Shown: positions 1-5,882, numbered from the stretch's first letter. The stretch is 7,682 bases of DNA from Thermococci archaeon (GCA_030668905.1 DAOVEQ010000040.1:1-7682); one strand, 5' to 3'. A program made the numbers and translations. Notes: generated from the letters alone by a model not told the origin.

Positions 1-297
1 TCTCACAAACTTTGTTTTTTCTATAATCCTTTCATATATCTTTTCTCCAATATTTTTTTCGATTCCCAGATCTTTAACTACTACTTGAATAAACGCAGAC
101 CAGAACTCCCTGAAATTTCCGAAACTGAAATTCTTTTCGTAGATGTTGTAATAAAATTCCCTAGCTTTTATATATGCTCTGGAAAATTCTTCTTCTGTCA
201 CATTGTACTTCTGGAGGGATCCGTAGATTGTTTCACTGATTTTCGGCTGCATTTTGATGAGCGTACCTACGGCATCAAAAAGAACTCCTTTTATCAT
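1..297 (-). CDS. HAD-superfamily hydrolase, N-terminal part (gene runs off the left edge)
   Basis: Translating the minus strand from the ATG at 297 gives 99 open codons to the window edge, so the C-terminal half is missing. The protein opens with MIKGVLFDAVGTLI, which is HAD motif I: a hydrophobic strand, then the expected nucleophile Asp8, then Gly11-Thr12-Leu13. Residues from about 15 onward look like a helical cap domain of the haloacid dehalogenase/HDHD3-like subfamily. The residue two after the nucleophile is Val10, where most phosphatases have Asp, so the substrate cannot be inferred. Motifs II-IV lie outside the window. The gene sits 53 bp downstream of the ATPase gene on the same strand. 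It has no ribosome binding site but has a TTTAAA box about 24 nt before the ATG, which fits a leaderless transcript of its own. Family call is confident; function is unknown. Confidence 0.82.
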   Translation of the reverse strand, partial: MIKGVLFDAVGTLIKMQPKISETIYGSLQKYNVTEEEFSRAYIKAREFYYNIYEKNFSFGNFREFWSAFIQVVVKDLGIEKNIGEKIYERIIEKTKFVR

Positions 298-318
298 AGA
301 ATAAAATGAATTCCTGTG

Positions 319-325
319 TTTAAAT
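319..325 (-). promoter_or_regulatory. Possible TATA box for the HAD gene
   Basis: On the minus strand a TTTAAA core is centred about 24 nt upstream of the HAD start codon, in the 53-bp gap after the ATPase stop. No Shine-Dalgarno motif precedes the ATG. This matches the spacing seen before other first genes in the window. AT-rich DNA gives such hexamers by chance, so support is weak. Confidence 0.35.
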
Positions 326-333
326 TGTTTATG

Positions 334-350
334 GAAAAGAATAAAATAAT
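334..350 (-). terminator. Possible T-rich terminator of the ATPase gene
   Basis: Immediately after the ATPase stop codon the minus strand reads ATTATTTTATTCTTTTC. Archaeal termination commonly occurs at T-rich tracts without a hairpin, and none is seen here. The tract is interrupted by A and C, so the call is tentative. Confidence 0.3.
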
Positions 351-1613
351 CTATTGCAACAAAAACTTCCATGCTGGAATAAACTTAATTCTAATTTTAT
401 TTCCACTCTTAAGTTTAAAAATCTCTTCGTTTGATTTACTCTGTGTTATCATCACTGCTTCTTCGATATTAAATTTCTCACAAAATCTTAACAAATTCTT
501 TATATCTTTCTTTGAGATGTATTCTTTATATTTTACTTCAATGGGTATAATTTTACTTTTTTCTTTTAAAATAACGTCTACCTCATATTTTTGAGGCGTT
601 CTCCAGAAGAATTTTGCATCAACAAACGCTACAATAAGATTTTCTATTAATTTTGATTCATCTATTTCATTGTTTAAAAAAGGAAAAAAAGATGTTGTAG
701 TCAAATAAAATTTTTTCATTTTTTTCTCTGAAGTTAGCATATTTCTTGAAAAGTTATATAATTTCTTAATCAGAAAAGATTCATTGAGATAAAAGAAATA
801 ATTCGACAATGTTACTCTACTAATTCCCAATTCTTTTGATAACGAGCCATAATCAGACAACATACCTGGATTTGAAGCAATTATTTTCAATATTCTCATT
901 AATAATTCTTCATTCTCGATTGGAAAAATTTTTGGGATATCTTGGTAAACTATTTTTTCGATCATCGTTTTGATATACTCTGCTACTCTTTCTTCGCTTT
1001 TATTTATACTCTCTATGAACTGTCTTTTTTGGTACGATAAAAACTCTTTTTTTAAAGTATCTTCAAACAATCTTTTCTTTTTGAGCATTTGTCCTTTATT
1101 TTTAAAAATTAAAAATTCTTCGAAACTCAATGGATTTAGAACAAATTCATAGATTCTTCCAGCCAATGACTCCTGAGTATGTTTTTTTATAAAAAGGGAT
1201 GAAGACCCACTAACAAAAAATTTTATATTTTGATAATTATCATAATAATATTTCACCTGATTTTGCCAGTTCTTAAGCTTTTGAATCTCGTCTAAAAAGA
1301 TATAAATCTTGTCTTTTATGTCTAGAAGTTCTTTACCTGATTTTGTTTCATATTCAGTAACGATCTCTTCTATTTTCGGCTGTTCCTCATCAAAAGAATA
1401 AAACAGTATATACTCTCTTTTAACTTTTTTTGATTTGATCAAATGATCTATTACCTGCTTTAGAACCGTAGTTTTTCCTGTTCTTCTTAGTCCTATCAAA
1501 GAAATAATCTGTTTTGACTCTATTTCTTTTACGATATCATTAAAAAGAAATCTTTTTTTAGGAAAATTGTAAAAAAATCCCTCTCTCCAGTGAAAATTAT
1601 ATTTTTCTATCAC
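351..1613 (-). CDS. AAA ATPase with DUF4143 / PD-(D/E)XK-like C-terminus (COG1373-type)
   Basis: This 420-residue predicted P-loop ATPase resembles the AAA_14 plus DUF4143 proteins common in archaea. Walker A is GLRRTGKTT (41-49). Walker B is IYIFLDEIQ (103-111). SGSSS (135-139) is the sensor-like segment typical of the family. Residues about 238-285 look like a winged helix. The C-terminus carries Glu324, Asp346 and IEVK (358-361), spaced as in the PD-(D/E)XK nuclease-like fold. The family has no settled role; defence, toxin-antitoxin or mobile-element functions have been suggested. The start is a GTG, because an in-frame TAA lies directly upstream. A GAGG site sits 9 nt before it (1623-1626). 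Base composition is clearly lower in GC than its neighbours (hand count 14/60 at 1021-1080 and 11/60 at 661-720, against 29/60 at 2521-2580). This hints at a different history. The fold call is strong; nuclease activity is inferred. Confidence 0.9.
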   Translation of the reverse strand: MIEKYNFHWREGFFYNFPKKRFLFNDIVKEIESKQIISLIGLRRTGKTTVLKQVIDHLIKSKKVKREYILFYSFDEEQPKIEEIVTEYETKSGKELLDIKDKIYIFLDEIQKLKNWQNQVKYYYDNYQNIKFFVSGSSSLFIKKHTQESLAGRIYEFVLNPLSFEEFLIFKNKGQMLKKKRLFEDTLKKEFLSYQKRQFIESINKSEERVAEYIKTMIEKIVYQDIPKIFPIENEELLMRILKIIASNPGMLSDYGSLSKELGISRVTLSNYFFYLNESFLIKKLYNFSRNMLTSEKKMKKFYLTTTSFFPFLNNEIDESKLIENLIVAFVDAKFFWRTPQKYEVDVILKEKSKIIPIEVKYKEYISKKDIKNLLRFCEKFNIEEAVMITQSKSNEEIFKLKSGNKIRIKFIPAWKFLLQ

Positions 1614-1632
1614 TTATGTCATCCTCATTTTG

Positions 1633-1651
1633 CATATTATTTAATAATATG
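1633..1651. repeat. 19-bp perfect palindrome, candidate operator of the ATPase gene
   Basis: The sequence CATATTATTTAATAATATG has two perfect 9-bp arms around one central base. It lies 23-31 bp downstream of the ATPase TATA box centre, so it covers the predicted transcription start near 1640. That is a typical site for a dimeric repressor. It could also be chance, since it is almost entirely A and T. Reading it as an operator is inference. Confidence 0.5.
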
Positions 1652-1660
1652 TCTATTAGG

Positions 1661-1676
1661 ATTTAAATACTTTTCG
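1661..1676 (-). promoter_or_regulatory. BRE/TATA promoter of the ATPase gene
   Basis: Read on the minus strand, CGAAAAG (BRE-like, 1670-1676) is followed directly by TATTTAAAT (TATA box, 1661-1669). This arrangement is close to the archaeal consensus. Transcription would start near 1640, giving a leader of about 27 nt that carries the GAGG ribosome binding site at 1623-1626. Unlike other first genes here, this gene would not be leaderless. Confidence 0.65.
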
Positions 1677-1705
1677 ATCACCTCTCTTTAATTTTGTCGT
1701 ACTAA

Positions 1706-1730
1706 CAGGAATGGATATATGCCTTTCCTG
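1706..1730. other. Imperfect inverted repeat (hairpin) in the divergent intergenic region
   Basis: CAGGAATGG (1706-1714) and CCTTTCCTG (1722-1730) form a 9-bp stem with one T-T mismatch and a 7-nt loop, ATATATG. On the plus strand it is followed by ATTTTT. It lies in the 217-bp gap between the divergent ATPase and Mth938-type genes, and no gene ends before it, so a terminator role is not obvious. It could be a protein-binding site or part of a short RNA. Confidence 0.35.
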
Positions 1731-1802
1731 ATTTTTCGTGAGGACATGGACAGATATATTAAAAGGTTTATGTTTGTTGGCGCATCTGGAAAGAGAAATG
1801 TA

Positions 1803-1810
1803 TTTATTTT
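1803..1810 (+). promoter_or_regulatory. Probable TATA box for the Mth938-type gene (leaderless)
   Basis: TTTATTTT is centred about 24-25 nt before the ATG at 1831, with an A/G-rich BRE-like GAGAAA stretch upstream (1792-1797). No ribosome binding site precedes the ATG, so transcription probably starts at or next to the start codon. A stronger-looking TTTATAAA at 1822-1829 lies too close to the ATG to serve this gene. Confidence 0.45.
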
Positions 1811-1830
1811 AACAAAAGTACTTTATAAAT

Positions 1831-2166
1831 ATGATAGAAAATTACAGTTTTGGCAGTATCTGTATAAATGGAAAAACTTATAAGAATGATGTACTCATTT
1901 TTGATAACGAGATAAAAGAGTGGTGGAGAGAAAGGGGACACGATCTTCAGATAAAGGATCTTGAATGGATTATCGACAAAAAACCTGAGATTTTAATCAT
2001 AGGCACAGGATCATACGGCATTTTAAAAGTTTCTAAAGAAATAAAAGATCATTTGAGCTCTATGGAGATAGAGACCAAGATAGAAAAGACAAAAAAGGCA
2101 TGCGAGCTTTACAATGAATTGAAAGATAAAAGAAAACTTGCCGCAGCTTTTCATTTAACCTGTTAA
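1831..2166 (+). CDS. Mth938-like domain protein (DUF498/DUF598 family)
   Basis: The 111-residue protein matches the single-domain Mth938 fold over its whole length. It opens with MIENYSFGSICING, followed by the WWRERGH segment (31-37). Next come KPEILIIGTGSYGILKV (51-67), the glycine-rich turn conserved in the family, and LYNEL...AAAFHLTC at the C-terminus, which is the family's usual ending. The biochemical role in archaea is not known; the eukaryotic relative NDUFAF3 helps assemble respiratory complex I. There is no membrane segment, so it should be cytoplasmic. The start is fixed by family alignment and by the TATA-like box about 25 nt upstream. The gene is followed after 40 nt by the phosphoribosyltransferase on the same strand, so the two may be co-transcribed. 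The family call is confident from memory of the conserved motifs. Confidence 0.85.
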   Translation: MIENYSFGSICINGKTYKNDVLIFDNEIKEWWRERGHDLQIKDLEWIIDKKPEILIIGTGSYGILKVSKEIKDHLSSMEIETKIEKTKKACELYNELKDKRKLAAAFHLTC

Positions 2167-2206
2167 TCATCAAAAAACTTTAATACATAGAGAACGAGGT
2201 GAAAAT

Positions 2207-2665
2207 ATGGATAAAGAGTATCTCGACTGGCATAAAATTGATGAGGCTGTCTGGACTTTAGCCGACGTAATACTGAAGGAGTACAAACCTGATCTCCTTA
2301 TAGGCATATCCAGGGGTGGATTAGCGCCCTCCGTGAGATTTTCTCATATAACAAGATTGCCTTTAAGGATCATGGGGTTTAAATTCTATAAAAGCATAGG
2401 AAAAACACAGGAAAAGCCTGAAATTACAATCCCATTGACGGAAAATATAGAAAATAAAAAGATTTTAGTCATAGACGATGTCGCGGATACCGGAGAAACA
2501 CTCGTGGAAGTTAAAAGGTACCTGGAAGAAAAAAATCCCGCGGAGGTAAGGGTAGCGGTCATAGCAAAAAAACCAACGAGCATATTTGATCCAGATTATT
2601 ACATCATGTTCACAGACAAATGGATAGTTTTCCCGTGGGAAAAAATGTCGGTGACAAAAAAATGA
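2207..2665 (+). CDS. Purine-type phosphoribosyltransferase (COG2236-like)
   Basis: This 152-residue type I phosphoribosyltransferase transfers ribose-5-phosphate from PRPP, probably to a purine base for nucleotide salvage. The PRPP-binding signature is ILVIDDVADTGET (86-98), with the acidic pair Asp90-Asp91. GISRGG (33-38) is the pyrophosphate-binding loop. The C-terminal DKWIVFPWE (137-145) is typical of archaeal xanthine/guanine/hypoxanthine-like members (COG2236). The actual base cannot be told from sequence. The start follows a good ribosome binding site, GAGGTGA (2196-2202), 4 nt before the ATG. A TATA-like CTTTAATA near 2179-2186 would start transcripts at about the ATG and so remove this site, which favours read-through from the Mth938-type gene. 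Its stop overlaps the thpR start as ATGA, implying translational coupling. Confidence 0.88.
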   Translation: MDKEYLDWHKIDEAVWTLADVILKEYKPDLLIGISRGGLAPSVRFSHITRLPLRIMGFKFYKSIGKTQEKPEITIPLTENIENKKILVIDDVADTGETLVEVKRYLEEKNPAEVRVAVIAKKPTSIFDPDYYIMFTDKWIVFPWEKMSVTKK

Positions 2666-3213
2666 GGAGTTTTATAGCTATAGATATTGAGGATAATCTT
2701 AAAAGCAAAATTGTTGATATTCAGAACAATATAGGCAGCAAGTATCTGAAAATAAAATTTGTAGAGCCTGAAAATCTTCATTTCACCCTTAAATTTCTTG
2801 GAGAGATAGAAGAAAAAAATATTGAAGATATTTATAAAATACTGCAGAAAAATCTTGAGAATTATAAACCTTTTGAGATCGACCTGAAAGGATTGGGTGC
2901 GTTCCCAAGCTTCTCGTATATACGAGTACTATGGATCGGGATTCAGGACGATACTAACTCCTTGATAAATATAGCTGATGGATTGAACATGGATCTAAGA
3001 AAATTAGGATTTAAAAAAGAAAAAAAGCTCATACCACATTTAACGATAGGAAGAGTGAAGTTTGTCAAGGACAAGGAAAAAATCTCGCAAATCTTGAAAG
3101 AGTTACAGAATGTAAAAATAGGAAAAATGGTGGTGGATAGAATTTTGATAAAAAAGAGTGTATTGACACCAAAAGGCCCGATTTACTCGGATTTAAAGGA
3201 AGTAAGATTATGA
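2662..3213 (+). CDS. thpR: RNA 2',3'-cyclic phosphodiesterase (2'-5' RNA ligase family)
   Basis: The 183-residue protein belongs to the 2H phosphoesterase superfamily. Both catalytic HxTx motifs are present: His40-Phe-Thr42-Leu (in NLHFTLKFLG) and His126-Leu-Thr128-Ile (in PHLTIGR). Members open 2',3'-cyclic phosphates to 2'-phosphates, and in vitro some ligate tRNA halves through 2'-5' bonds. The N-terminus MRSFIAIDI and overall length are normal for the family. The start at 2662 is chosen because the family begins at this strand, because it forms an ATGA overlap with the preceding stop, and because GGTGA (2650-2654) lies 7 nt upstream. An earlier in-frame ATG at 2620 would add 14 residues foreign to the family. 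The gene is also coupled to cca through another ATGA. This pairing suggests work on tRNA or other RNA 3' ends. Confidence 0.93.
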   Translation: MRSFIAIDIEDNLKSKIVDIQNNIGSKYLKIKFVEPENLHFTLKFLGEIEEKNIEDIYKILQKNLENYKPFEIDLKGLGAFPSFSYIRVLWIGIQDDTNSLINIADGLNMDLRKLGFKKEKKLIPHLTIGRVKFVKDKEKISQILKELQNVKIGKMVVDRILIKKSVLTPKGPIYSDLKEVRL

Positions 3214-4424
3214 TATACGATAGAGAAAAAATATTGAAGCAGATAAAACCTTCGGAAGAAGAAATAGAAAAAGGTTTTAGATTATATAAAAATATAAGAG
3301 AATTTATCAGGAAAAAATTTAATTTGGAAGCAGAGCTTCAGGGATCTTTTATCAAAGGTACGAGTTTGAAAGGTGACAAAGACCTGGATATTTTTGTTTT
3401 CTTTCATTTGAATGTTTCTAAAGAGACACTCAAAAAAAAGGGATTGAAGATAGGAAAAAAGGTATTTGAAGAGTTTAAAGGAGAGTATGAGATAAAATAT
3501 GCTGAACATCCCTATGTAAATGGAAAAATCGAAAATCATGATCTGGACATAGTCCCGTGCTATAAAATAGATAAAATAGAGGATATGAAGAGCAGCGTTG
3601 ATAGAACTCCTTTGCATACAAAGTTTGTTGAAAAGATGACAGATTCCCAAAAAGAGGATACAAGGATCCTGAAAAAATTTATGAAACTGATCAATGTTTA
3701 CGGCTCTGAGTTCAAGGTAATGGGGTTTTCAGGGTATTTATGCGAACTACTAGTTTTGTACTATGGAAATTTTGAAAATGTCCTGAAAAATGCTTCCGAA
3801 TGGAAATTAAACCAGAAAATAATCTTTGAAAAAATGGAAAAAGAGTTTTCAGAACCTCTAATCATGATCGATCCCGTAGATCCAGCAAGAAATGCTGCCT
3901 CCTGCGTAAGTTTGCAGAAATTTTCGGAGTTTATATATTATTCACGAAAATTTTTAAAAGATAAAAAATTTGACAGAATAAAAATTGAGTACAGGAAATC
4001 AGAAGGAACAGAGCTGATCGTTTTAAATTTTAAAACAGATCTTATGGAAGATTTGCTTTTCCCCCAGTTAAGAAAAACGAGAGATTTTATAAAGGATTGT
4101 CTTGAAAAAAGCGGATTCAGGATCTACATGTCCAAAATCTTCAATCCTGGAATAATTTTCGAGTTCGAGGTTTTTAAACTTCCGAAAATGAAGATGCATG
4201 AAGGGCCGTTTATATATGATGGAGAAAACTGTGAAAACTTCATTAAAAAACATAAGAACACAATCATCATCGGAGACAGAATCTGCACAGAGACAGAAAG
4301 AAAATTTAAAACGGCTGCAGAATGCATAGATTTCCTGATAGGGGATAGAGAGGGATTTGGAAAAGATCTTAAAAAAGCTAAGTGTTTTATTACCAAAGAA
4401 GAAGTAAAAGAGGTTTACGATTAG
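3210..4424 (+). CDS. cca: CCA-adding enzyme, archaeal class I tRNA nucleotidyltransferase
   Basis: The 404-residue enzyme adds or repairs the 3'-terminal CCA of tRNAs using CTP and ATP, without a nucleic acid template. The nucleotidyltransferase signature is GSFIKGTSLKGDKDLDIF (45-62), with catalytic carboxylates at about Asp58 and Asp60. The third lies in HDLDIVPCY (110-118), probably Asp113. Other archaeal landmarks are SSVDRTPLHTKFV (128-140), MGFSGYLCELL (171-181) and MIDPVDPARNAAS (219-231). Length is slightly below the roughly 430-450 residues of well-studied members, mainly through a short C-terminal part. Its ATG overlaps the thpR stop (ATGA), and GGAAG at 3198-3202 can serve as the ribosome binding site. 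Its TAG stop overlaps the stop of the converging deacetylase gene, so its transcript must end inside that gene's antisense. Confidence 0.97.
   Translation: MIYDREKILKQIKPSEEEIEKGFRLYKNIREFIRKKFNLEAELQGSFIKGTSLKGDKDLDIFVFFHLNVSKETLKKKGLKIGKKVFEEFKGEYEIKYAEHPYVNGKIENHDLDIVPCYKIDKIEDMKSSVDRTPLHTKFVEKMTDSQKEDTRILKKFMKLINVYGSEFKVMGFSGYLCELLVLYYGNFENVLKNASEWKLNQKIIFEKMEKEFSEPLIMIDPVDPARNAASCVSLQKFSEFIYYSRKFLKDKKFDRIKIEYRKSEGTELIVLNFKTDLMEDLLFPQLRKTRDFIKDCLEKSGFRIYMSKIFNPGIIFEFEVFKLPKMKMHEGPFIYDGENCENFIKKHKNTIIIGDRICTETERKFKTAAECIDFLIGDREGFGKDLKKAKCFITKEEVKEVYD
4421..4424. other. Overlapping stop codons of two convergent genes
   Basis: The four bases TTAG hold the TAG stop of cca on the plus strand (4422-4424). 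They also hold the TAA stop of the deacetylase on the minus strand (the complement of 4421-4423). There is no spacer for a terminator, so both transcripts should run into the opposite gene and have complementary 3' ends. Confidence 0.95.
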
Positions 4425-5281
4425 AGAATTATAGTGTTACCCTCTCTTTCATACTCCAGCTCTTTTTCGTGTATCACTATATGTACTCTATAATCTTTTT
4501 TAAGGGTAATTCTCAAGCCCTCTTTATAATTACTTAAAAATATGTAGAGTTCGTTCCCACCTATACTGTAATTCACAATGAGATCTTTTCTGAACTTCCA
4601 CCAATCTGCAAAATCCTTCATTTTAGGAGACCACGCATTTTCCGGGATATATATATTTGGATCCAGAGAATGTGTCATAAAAACTCGTCCGTTCCTCGTA
4701 TGTGGTAACTGAAGTAAATAGTGGATATAAAAATTGTCAAAAACGCTCATCTCACTCTCATAACTAAATCCGAGATCCCTAAGAGTCTTAGATGTTTCAA
4801 AATTGTGATAGAAACCAGGAGATCTGAATCCATATATTTCGAAATCTTTTTCCAGTATTTCTTTACCTTTTGTTATCATCTCTATCTGTTCCTCGTAGGA
4901 TCTCGATTTAAACTCCTTTTCTATGTGATTATATCCATGCTGCGCCACTTCTACATCGTGCTCTTTTAATATCTCAATGACCTCGGTATTATCCGTAATC
5001 CTTTCATTGGCGTGATACGGAATTACAAATAACGTGGGATCGACATTTTTTTCTTTCAAATACTCCAAAAATACTCTTAATTTATCTGGATCTGTATAAT
5101 AGGATATATCATCCGCAGTGACAAGAAAGACAGAGTCATAATTATAAGGATATTGAGAAATACTGAACTCTCCAAAATCTTCAACTATCTCTTCTCTTTC
5201 ATAATAAAAGTACGTATAGAATCCATTTGTATAAAAAAGGAACAGTATAAGAAGTATGTAAAAAAGTAGGTATTTTTTCAT
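4421..5281 (-). CDS. Membrane-anchored DUF2334 / NodB-type polysaccharide deacetylase
   Basis: The 286-residue protein has a single N-terminal hydrophobic segment (about residues 4-24) after two lysines, which fits a signal anchor with the enzyme outside the membrane. The deacetylase core follows with its motifs in order. TADDIS (55-60) supplies the Asp57-Asp58 pair. HGYNH (115-119) supplies the metal-binding His115 and His119. FRSPGF (152-157) and MTHS (202-205, His204) complete the site. The catalytic and metal ligands therefore look intact. The likely role is removing N-acetyl groups from a surface glycan or sugar, but the substrate is unknown. It is the last gene of the NAC operon: its ATG overlaps the stop of the 82-residue gene (ATGA). 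The fold call is confident, the substrate open. Confidence 0.85.
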   Translation of the reverse strand: MKKYLLFYILLILFLFYTNGFYTYFYYEREEIVEDFGEFSISQYPYNYDSVFLVTADDISYYTDPDKLRVFLEYLKEKNVDPTLFVIPYHANERITDNTEVIEILKEHDVEVAQHGYNHIEKEFKSRSYEEQIEMITKGKEILEKDFEIYGFRSPGFYHNFETSKTLRDLGFSYESEMSVFDNFYIHYLLQLPHTRNGRVFMTHSLDPNIYIPENAWSPKMKDFADWWKFRKDLIVNYSIGGNELYIFLSNYKEGLRITLKKDYRVHIVIHEKELEYEREGNTIIL

Positions 5282-5526
5282 TTTTTCTCGTTAAGTAAGC
5301 ATGCAAGAACATTGGTATAAATGGCCTCTAAAAGTTTTTCTTCCTTCTCTTCGGCATCTTTTGGTATCAAAGCAGCTTTTGCTACGGTTTTCAGCATTAT
5401 CCCCTTTAACATCGCTATTCTAACCTTCTCTACGTACTCTTCGTCTATATCAAGTCCAACTGCTTCCATCTGTCTTTTTATATTTTTTCTGTCTATTTCC
5501 TCTAGATCTTCTTCGTTGTATCCCAT
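5278..5526 (-). CDS. Unrecognised small helical protein in the NAC operon
   Basis: I do not recognise this 82-residue protein. It looks all-helical. The N-terminal third is acidic and charged (EEDLEEIDRKNIKRQ). The middle is amphipathic (YVEKVRIAMLKGIMLKTVAKAAL, roughly 31-53). A charged turn, DAEEKEEK, precedes a last helix ending in CLLNEKK. There is no signal peptide and no clear membrane span. The gene is very likely real: its ATG directly abuts the NAC stop codon, with AGGTGA 4 nt upstream inside the NAC reading frame. Its stop overlaps the deacetylase start as ATGA. This tight packing implies co-expression with NAC. A role as a NAC or ribosome partner is only a guess. Confidence 0.8.
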   Translation of the reverse strand: MGYNEEDLEEIDRKNIKRQMEAVGLDIDEEYVEKVRIAMLKGIMLKTVAKAALIPKDAEEKEEKLLEAIYTNVLACLLNEKK

Positions 5527-5859
5527 TTAATCACCTTTACTTAGGTTTAATATAGCCTCTGCTATATCTCCTCCGCTGTCTTTTAAAGCTTTTCTGGCTT
5601 CCTCTTCACTTACATTAGCTTTCTCTGCCACCATCTTTATGTCTTCCTCAGGGACCCCTATCTCTCTTTCCACAAATGTTCCAACTACCTGAAACGTCTT
5701 TTGACCCATCATATCTATCTCTGTAACCTGAGGATCTGTAAACTCCCATTTTTTATCATTGAATGTAAAAATAATCTCGTTAACAGGTAGTTCCTTTGTC
5801 TTTATCCCTGCTTTTTTCATTAATTTTTTCATCTGTCTCGGATTCATATTGGGCATCAT
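5527..5859 (-). CDS. nac: Nascent polypeptide-associated complex protein (archaeal NAC)
   Basis: The 110-residue protein is the archaeal homologue of NAC alpha. As a homodimer it binds ribosomes near the exit tunnel and contacts emerging chains. The N-terminus (MMPNMNPRQMKKLMKKAGI) is the usual basic segment. The NAC beta-barrel domain follows (about 22-65, with KKWEFTDPQVTEIDMMGQKTFQV in its core). A UBA domain occupies about 70-108 (DIKMVAEKANVSEEEARKAL...GDIAEAILNL). Length is normal. Two tandem ATGs open the frame and either could be used. A TATA box lies about 26 nt upstream of the first ATG and no ribosome binding site is seen, so the mRNA is probably leaderless. It heads an operon with the 82-residue protein and the deacetylase. 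Confidence 0.95.
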   Translation of the reverse strand: MMPNMNPRQMKKLMKKAGIKTKELPVNEIIFTFNDKKWEFTDPQVTEIDMMGQKTFQVVGTFVEREIGVPEEDIKMVAEKANVSEEEARKALKDSGGDIAEAILNLSKGD

Positions 5860-5882
5860 AAAAAAAATTTATGTTGAAAGAA

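Noticed and set aside
85..309. A 74-codon plus-strand frame at the left edge
   Set aside because: It is antisense to the HAD gene, whose minus-strand product has a clear motif I; the plus-strand peptide has no recognisable features.
1822..1829. Strong-looking TATA box TTTATAAA
   Set aside because: It ends one base before the ATG at 1831, so transcription would start inside the gene; no suitable in-frame start follows.
1614..1830. Possible tRNA, C/D-box RNA or riboswitch in the largest intergenic gap
   Set aside because: No cloverleaf, no paired C and D boxes and no recognisable aptamer was found; only the promoters, the palindrome and the hairpin listed above.
1746..1883. A 45-codon plus-strand frame starting MDRYIKRFMF
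   Set aside because: It overlaps the well-supported Mth938-type gene by 53 nt in another frame, its GAGG is only 2 nt from the ATG, and the peptide matches nothing known.
2620..2661. Upstream in-frame ATG for thpR adding 14 residues
   Set aside because: The added residues are read from the conserved end of the phosphoribosyltransferase gene, the family starts at MRSFIAIDI, and 2662 gives the ATGA overlap with a suitably spaced GGTGA.
4721..4969. Open frame antisense to the deacetylase, with other long antisense frames at 316-594, 3282-3650 and 4124-4396
   Set aside because: They are antisense to genes with intact conserved motifs, lack ribosome binding sites and encode low-complexity, Phe/Ser/Ile-rich peptides typical of shadow frames in AT-rich DNA.
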